Positions 5,390 through 7,280 of a stretch of 7,280 nt of DNA are shown here, piece by piece (the first letter of the stretch is position 1; every line of letters starts with the position of its first letter). The translations under genes and the position numbers were made by a program. A model generated the notes under the pieces. That model was not told the origin of the DNA and ran no database searches. It saw only the letters and a list, made by a program, of their open reading frames with translations. The stretch comes from Candidatus Saganbacteria bacterium (GTDB lineage: Bacteria > Margulisbacteria > WOR-1 > O2-12-FULL-45-9 > XYB2-FULL-48-7): the NCBI GenBank assembly GCA_020051815.1, contig JAGVQF010000144.1:1-7280 (forward strand). Reading direction: 5' to 3'.

Positions 5390-6393
5390 ACCGCGCTTCC
5401 TGCCTGCCGGCAGGCAGGCATCTTTGAGATACAGCCGACCAAGTCCTCGCGCGCGGCTTCGTGGGCGGCCCGGATCGCGTTCTTAAAGGCCTTGGCCTTG
5501 GCGCGGCCATGGGCCTTGAAGACCACGCCGTTGATGCCCAGCATCGGGGCGCCGCCGGCTTCGTCGTAGTCGACGCTCTTCTTGATGTTGCCCAGCGCCG
5601 GCAGGAGAAGAAAAGCCGCGAATTTGGTCACGATATTTTTGCTCAACTCTTTTTTGAGCAGAGAGACGGTAAAGTCGCTGATCGATTCGCCGAACTTTAA
5701 GATCAGGTTGCCGACGAAACCATCACAGACCACGACGTCAACTTTGTGAGAGAGAATTTCTTTCGATTCGACATTGCCGACAAAATTAATTTTTGTTTCT
5801 TTGAGCAGCGGCCAGCTGGAAACGGCCAATTCATTGCCTTTTTCTTTTTCCTCGCCGATGTTGAGCAAGCCGACGCGCGGATTATTGATGTGCATGACAT
5901 GCTCGGCGTACTGCGAGCCCATTTCGGCAAATTGCACCAGGTTCTTCGGTTTGCAGTCAACGTTGGCCCCCATGTCCAGCAGCAAAATTGGGCCCGAGGG
6001 GGTAGGGAAGATGGCCGCGATAGCGGGACGTTCGACGCCGGGGATCCGGCCGAGGGCAAAGAGAGAAGCGGCCATCAGCGCCCCGGTGTTGCCGGCCGAG
6101 ACCACGGCGTCGGCCTCGCCTTTTTTGACCAGGGCGACCGCGACATTAAGGGAGGAATCTTTTTTTTGTTTGACGGCCTGGACGGGGCTCTCGTCGTTGC
6201 CGATGACCTCCGAAGCGTGGACGATGGAGATGTCGCCCTTTTTGGGGTAGCGGGCCAGCTCTTTTTCGAGCGCCTGGCGGTCGCCGGCCAGCTTGAGGCT
6301 GACGGGAAGTTCAAGTGAAGCTAAAACGGAGCCTTTAACGATTTCGCCGGGGGCAAAGTCGCCGCCCATGGCGTCTACGGCGATCCGGATCAC
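5386..6393 (-). CDS. plsX: Phosphate acyltransferase PlsX
   Basis: A 335-residue protein starts at a GTG and reads IRIAVDAMGGDFAPGEIV, the hallmark PlsX N terminus. Other family motifs are VSAGNTGALMA (100-110), LLLDMGANVDCKP (137-149), GFVGNLILKFGES, and GGAPMLGINGVVFKAHGRAK near the C terminus. PlsX converts acyl-ACP and phosphate to acyl-phosphate, the donor for PlsY in phosphatidic acid synthesis. It is a peripheral cytoplasmic-membrane enzyme without transmembrane segments, and none are seen here. The GTG overlaps the rpmF stop as GTGA, and placing it there puts Ala-Met-Gly-Gly in the usual position. The last residues (MPACRQAGSAV) are not family-like. They come from the inserted palindrome and probably form a harmless disordered tail. 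Confidence 0.97.
   Translation of the reverse strand: MIRIAVDAMGGDFAPGEIVKGSVLASLELPVSLKLAGDRQALEKELARYPKKGDISIVHASEVIGNDESPVQAVKQKKDSSLNVAVALVKKGEADAVVSAGNTGALMAASLFALGRIPGVERPAIAAIFPTPSGPILLLDMGANVDCKPKNLVQFAEMGSQYAEHVMHINNPRVGLLNIGEEKEKGNELAVSSWPLLKETKINFVGNVESKEILSHKVDVVVCDGFVGNLILKFGESISDFTVSLLKKELSKNIVTKFAAFLLLPALGNIKKSVDYDEAGGAPMLGINGVVFKAHGRAKAKAFKNAIRAAHEAAREDLVGCISKMPACRQAGSAV
5399..5418. repeat. Perfect 20-bp palindrome at the plsX 3' end
   Basis: CCTGCCTGCCGGCAGGCAGG is its own reverse complement over all 20 bases. It lies inside the last codons of plsX, encoding PACRQAG at residues 326-332, just before the plsX/fabH ATGA junction. I recall the same palindrome, and peptides such as PACRQAG and LPAGRQA, from many candidate-phylum genomes, where it behaves as a dispersed repeat. 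That is memory, not a search. In RNA it would form a very stable hairpin immediately upstream of fabH. Confidence 0.75.
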
Positions 6394-6596
6394 TCTTTCT
6401 TGCCCTTTTCCTTCTTAACTTTGAGCTTGAGCACCTGGCGGCCTTTGAACTGGCCGCAGGCTGGGCAGGCCTGGTGGGAAAGGTTGGCCGCGCCGCAGTT
6501 GGGGCACTTGCTCAAACTGGTCTCTTTTAAACGATAATTCGAGAACCTTCTTTTTCCCTGTCTGATATTCGAGTGTCGCTTCTTTGGTACCGGCAT
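6390..6596 (-). CDS. rpmF: Ribosomal protein bL32, zinc-binding form
   Basis: A 68-residue basic protein starts MPVPKKRHSNIRQGKRR, the characteristic L32 opening. Its zinc ribbon is intact: Cys31-x2-Cys34 and Cys44-x2-Cys47, which marks the zinc-containing (C+) form. The C terminus is a lysine-rich tail (KVKKEKGKKE), slightly longer than usual. L32 is a protein of the large ribosomal subunit. It has a clear ribosome binding site, AAAGGAG at 6605-6611, and overlaps plsX by four bases, so it heads a three-gene operon with plsX and fabH. The yceD (DUF177) gene that often precedes rpmF is absent here; the neighbour is a recombinase gene. Confidence 0.97.
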   Translation of the reverse strand: MPVPKKRHSNIRQGKRRFSNYRLKETSLSKCPNCGAANLSHQACPACGQFKGRQVLKLKVKKEKGKKE

Positions 6597-6604
6597 GTTT
6601 TATA

Positions 6605-6611
6605 CTCCTTT
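6605..6611 (-). promoter_or_regulatory. Ribosome binding site of rpmF
   Basis: AAAGGAG on the minus strand sits eight bases before the ATG at 6596. It is a near-consensus site with ideal spacing, as expected for a highly expressed ribosomal protein gene. Confidence 0.75.
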
Positions 6612-6641
6612 AGACTGATCTTGTCGAAGCCCTTCAAAGTC

Positions 6642-6670
6642 ATTTTATCATTTTGCCCTGGGGTGCGCAA
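6642..6670 (-). promoter_or_regulatory. Candidate promoter of the rpmF-plsX-fabH operon
   Basis: On the minus strand, TTGCGC (6670-6665), a 17-base spacer and TAAAAT (6647-6642) give 3 of 6 and 5 of 6 consensus matches. A TG one base upstream of the -10 (6650-6649) makes an extended -10. It straddles the recombinase stop codon and would leave a leader of about 40 bases before rpmF. Confidence 0.4.
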
Positions 6671-7280
6671 GGTCATAGACTTTCTTTAACCGTTCCTTGG
6701 TCACGTGCGTATAGACCTGTGTAGTGGAGAGCGAGACGTGGCCCAGGAGTTCCTGGACCATCCGAAGGTCCGCTCCCCCTTCCAAAAGATGTGTGGCGAA
6801 CGAGTGGCGCAGGGTGTGCGGCGTAACTTTTTTGTTTATCCCCGCTTTCTTGGCGTAAAACCGGATGATCCGCTCGATCTGCCGGCTGGTCAGGCGGGAG
6901 CCCCGCCGGCCGATGAAGAAGGCGTTCGTTTTCGCCGCATTCAGCCGCTGCGGCCGCCCGTTTTTTAAATAATCTTTCAAGGCGTCCTTGGCATGCGAGC
7001 CGAAGATAACGACCCGCTCTTTGGCCCCCTTGCCGAAAACCCGTATTTCCCCCTCATCAAAATCGACCTCGTTTAAATTGAGCCGGGCGATCTCAACAAC
7101 CCGGATCCCCGTACCATATAGTAATTCCATTATGGCCCGGTCGCGACCGCCCGCCGGCGCCGCTTCCAAAAGCGACTTCATTTCTTCGGGATAAAGGAAA
7201 TTGGGCAGCTTCTTCGGCAGTTTTGGCGTCAACAGATTTTGAAACGGATTAACCTTGCTTTTCTTTTCCCGTTGAAGGTA
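6648..7280 (-). CDS. xerC: Tyrosine recombinase XerC (partial, 5' end outside window)
   Basis: The frame is open from the right edge to TGA at 6650-6648, giving 210 visible residues. Counting from the TTG codon at 7232, the complete active site is present: Arg44 (GTGIR), Lys68 (FGKGAKER), His139 and Arg142 (PHTLRHSFATHL), His165 (LLGHVSLST) and nucleophile Tyr174 (TQVYTH). The residues before that TTG (YLQREKKSKVNPFQNL) match the end of the Xer N-terminal DNA-binding domain. The gene therefore starts outside the window, and the TTG is not the true start. VQELLGH and the AHPRAK ending favour XerC over XerD. XerC resolves chromosome dimers at dif with XerD and acts on DNA in the cytoplasm. No integron or phage context is visible, so a housekeeping role is likelier than an integrase. 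Confidence 0.9.
   Translation of the reverse strand, partial: YLQREKKSKVNPFQNLLTPKLPKKLPNFLYPEEMKSLLEAAPAGGRDRAIMELLYGTGIRVVEIARLNLNEVDFDEGEIRVFGKGAKERVVIFGSHAKDALKDYLKNGRPQRLNAAKTNAFFIGRRGSRLTSRQIERIIRFYAKKAGINKKVTPHTLRHSFATHLLEGGADLRMVQELLGHVSLSTTQVYTHVTKERLKKVYDLAHPRAK

Noticed and set aside
5640..5660. Inverted repeat TGCTCAA ... TTGAGCA in plsX, like a terminator stem
   Set aside because: It lies in the middle of an intact PlsX frame, encodes plausible residues, and no gene ends there.
5746..6318. Long plus-strand open frame (190 codons) opposite plsX
   Set aside because: It is a mirror of the strongly supported plsX, has no family features or ribosome binding site, and is a typical antisense shadow in G/C-rich DNA.
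6885..6925. G/C-rich hairpin (GGCGGG/CCCGCC) in the recombinase gene, considered as a second copy of the palindromic repeat
   Set aside because: It encodes the GSRLTSRQ segment expected of Xer proteins and does not match the 20-bp palindrome.

Overview
The window comes from an uncultured-looking, probably anaerobic bacterium. The evidence is a bacterial-type L32/PlsX/FabH block, a Xer recombinase, and an acyl-CoA dehydrogenase-ETF set whose EtfA carries a two-cluster ferredoxin domain. In studied anaerobes that combination goes with flavin-based electron bifurcation. Short palindromic and heptameric repeats sit inside reading frames, a habit I associate from memory with candidate-phylum and metagenome-derived genomes. 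I cannot name a lineage from sequence alone. Every protein gene is on the minus strand except one hypothetical ORF.

Layout from the right edge, in the direction of minus-strand transcription. (1) 7280-6648: a tyrosine recombinase, best match XerC, with its 5' end outside the window. (2) 6596-4427: rpmF-plsX-fabH, a tight operon joining ribosomal protein L32 to phospholipid and fatty-acid initiation. Its junctions are 4-base stop/start overlaps (GTGA and ATGA), and a candidate promoter lies in the end of the recombinase gene. A perfect 20-bp palindrome has become part of the plsX 3' end and supplies bases to the fabH ribosome binding site. (3) 4426-2867: an A/T-richer island. It holds a gene-free 143-bp stretch with an imperfect direct repeat, a plus-strand hypothetical gene (3813-4283), and a divergent minus-strand MntA-HepT toxin-antitoxin pair. 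The pair is followed by an uncatalogued 58-codon ORF coupled to hepT by an ATGA overlap. (4) 2844-1: acyl-CoA dehydrogenase, etfB and etfA, joined by two identical 1-base TAATG overlaps. EtfA runs off the left edge just as its FAD-binding SGGRG motif begins.

The acyl-CoA dehydrogenase/EtfB/EtfA trio should form one cytoplasmic flavoprotein complex linking NADH, ferredoxin and an enoyl-CoA/acyl-CoA couple. Gene order and the ferredoxin-fused EtfA recall CarCDE (caffeyl-CoA reductase) of Acetobacterium. The acyl substrate is not determined. The toxin-antitoxin cassette ends only 22 bp before this trio and I see no convincing promoter between them, so the trio may be read partly from the toxin-antitoxin promoter. 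I found no rRNA, tRNA, CRISPR array or complete insertion sequence, and no gene-free stretch longer than about 150 bp.
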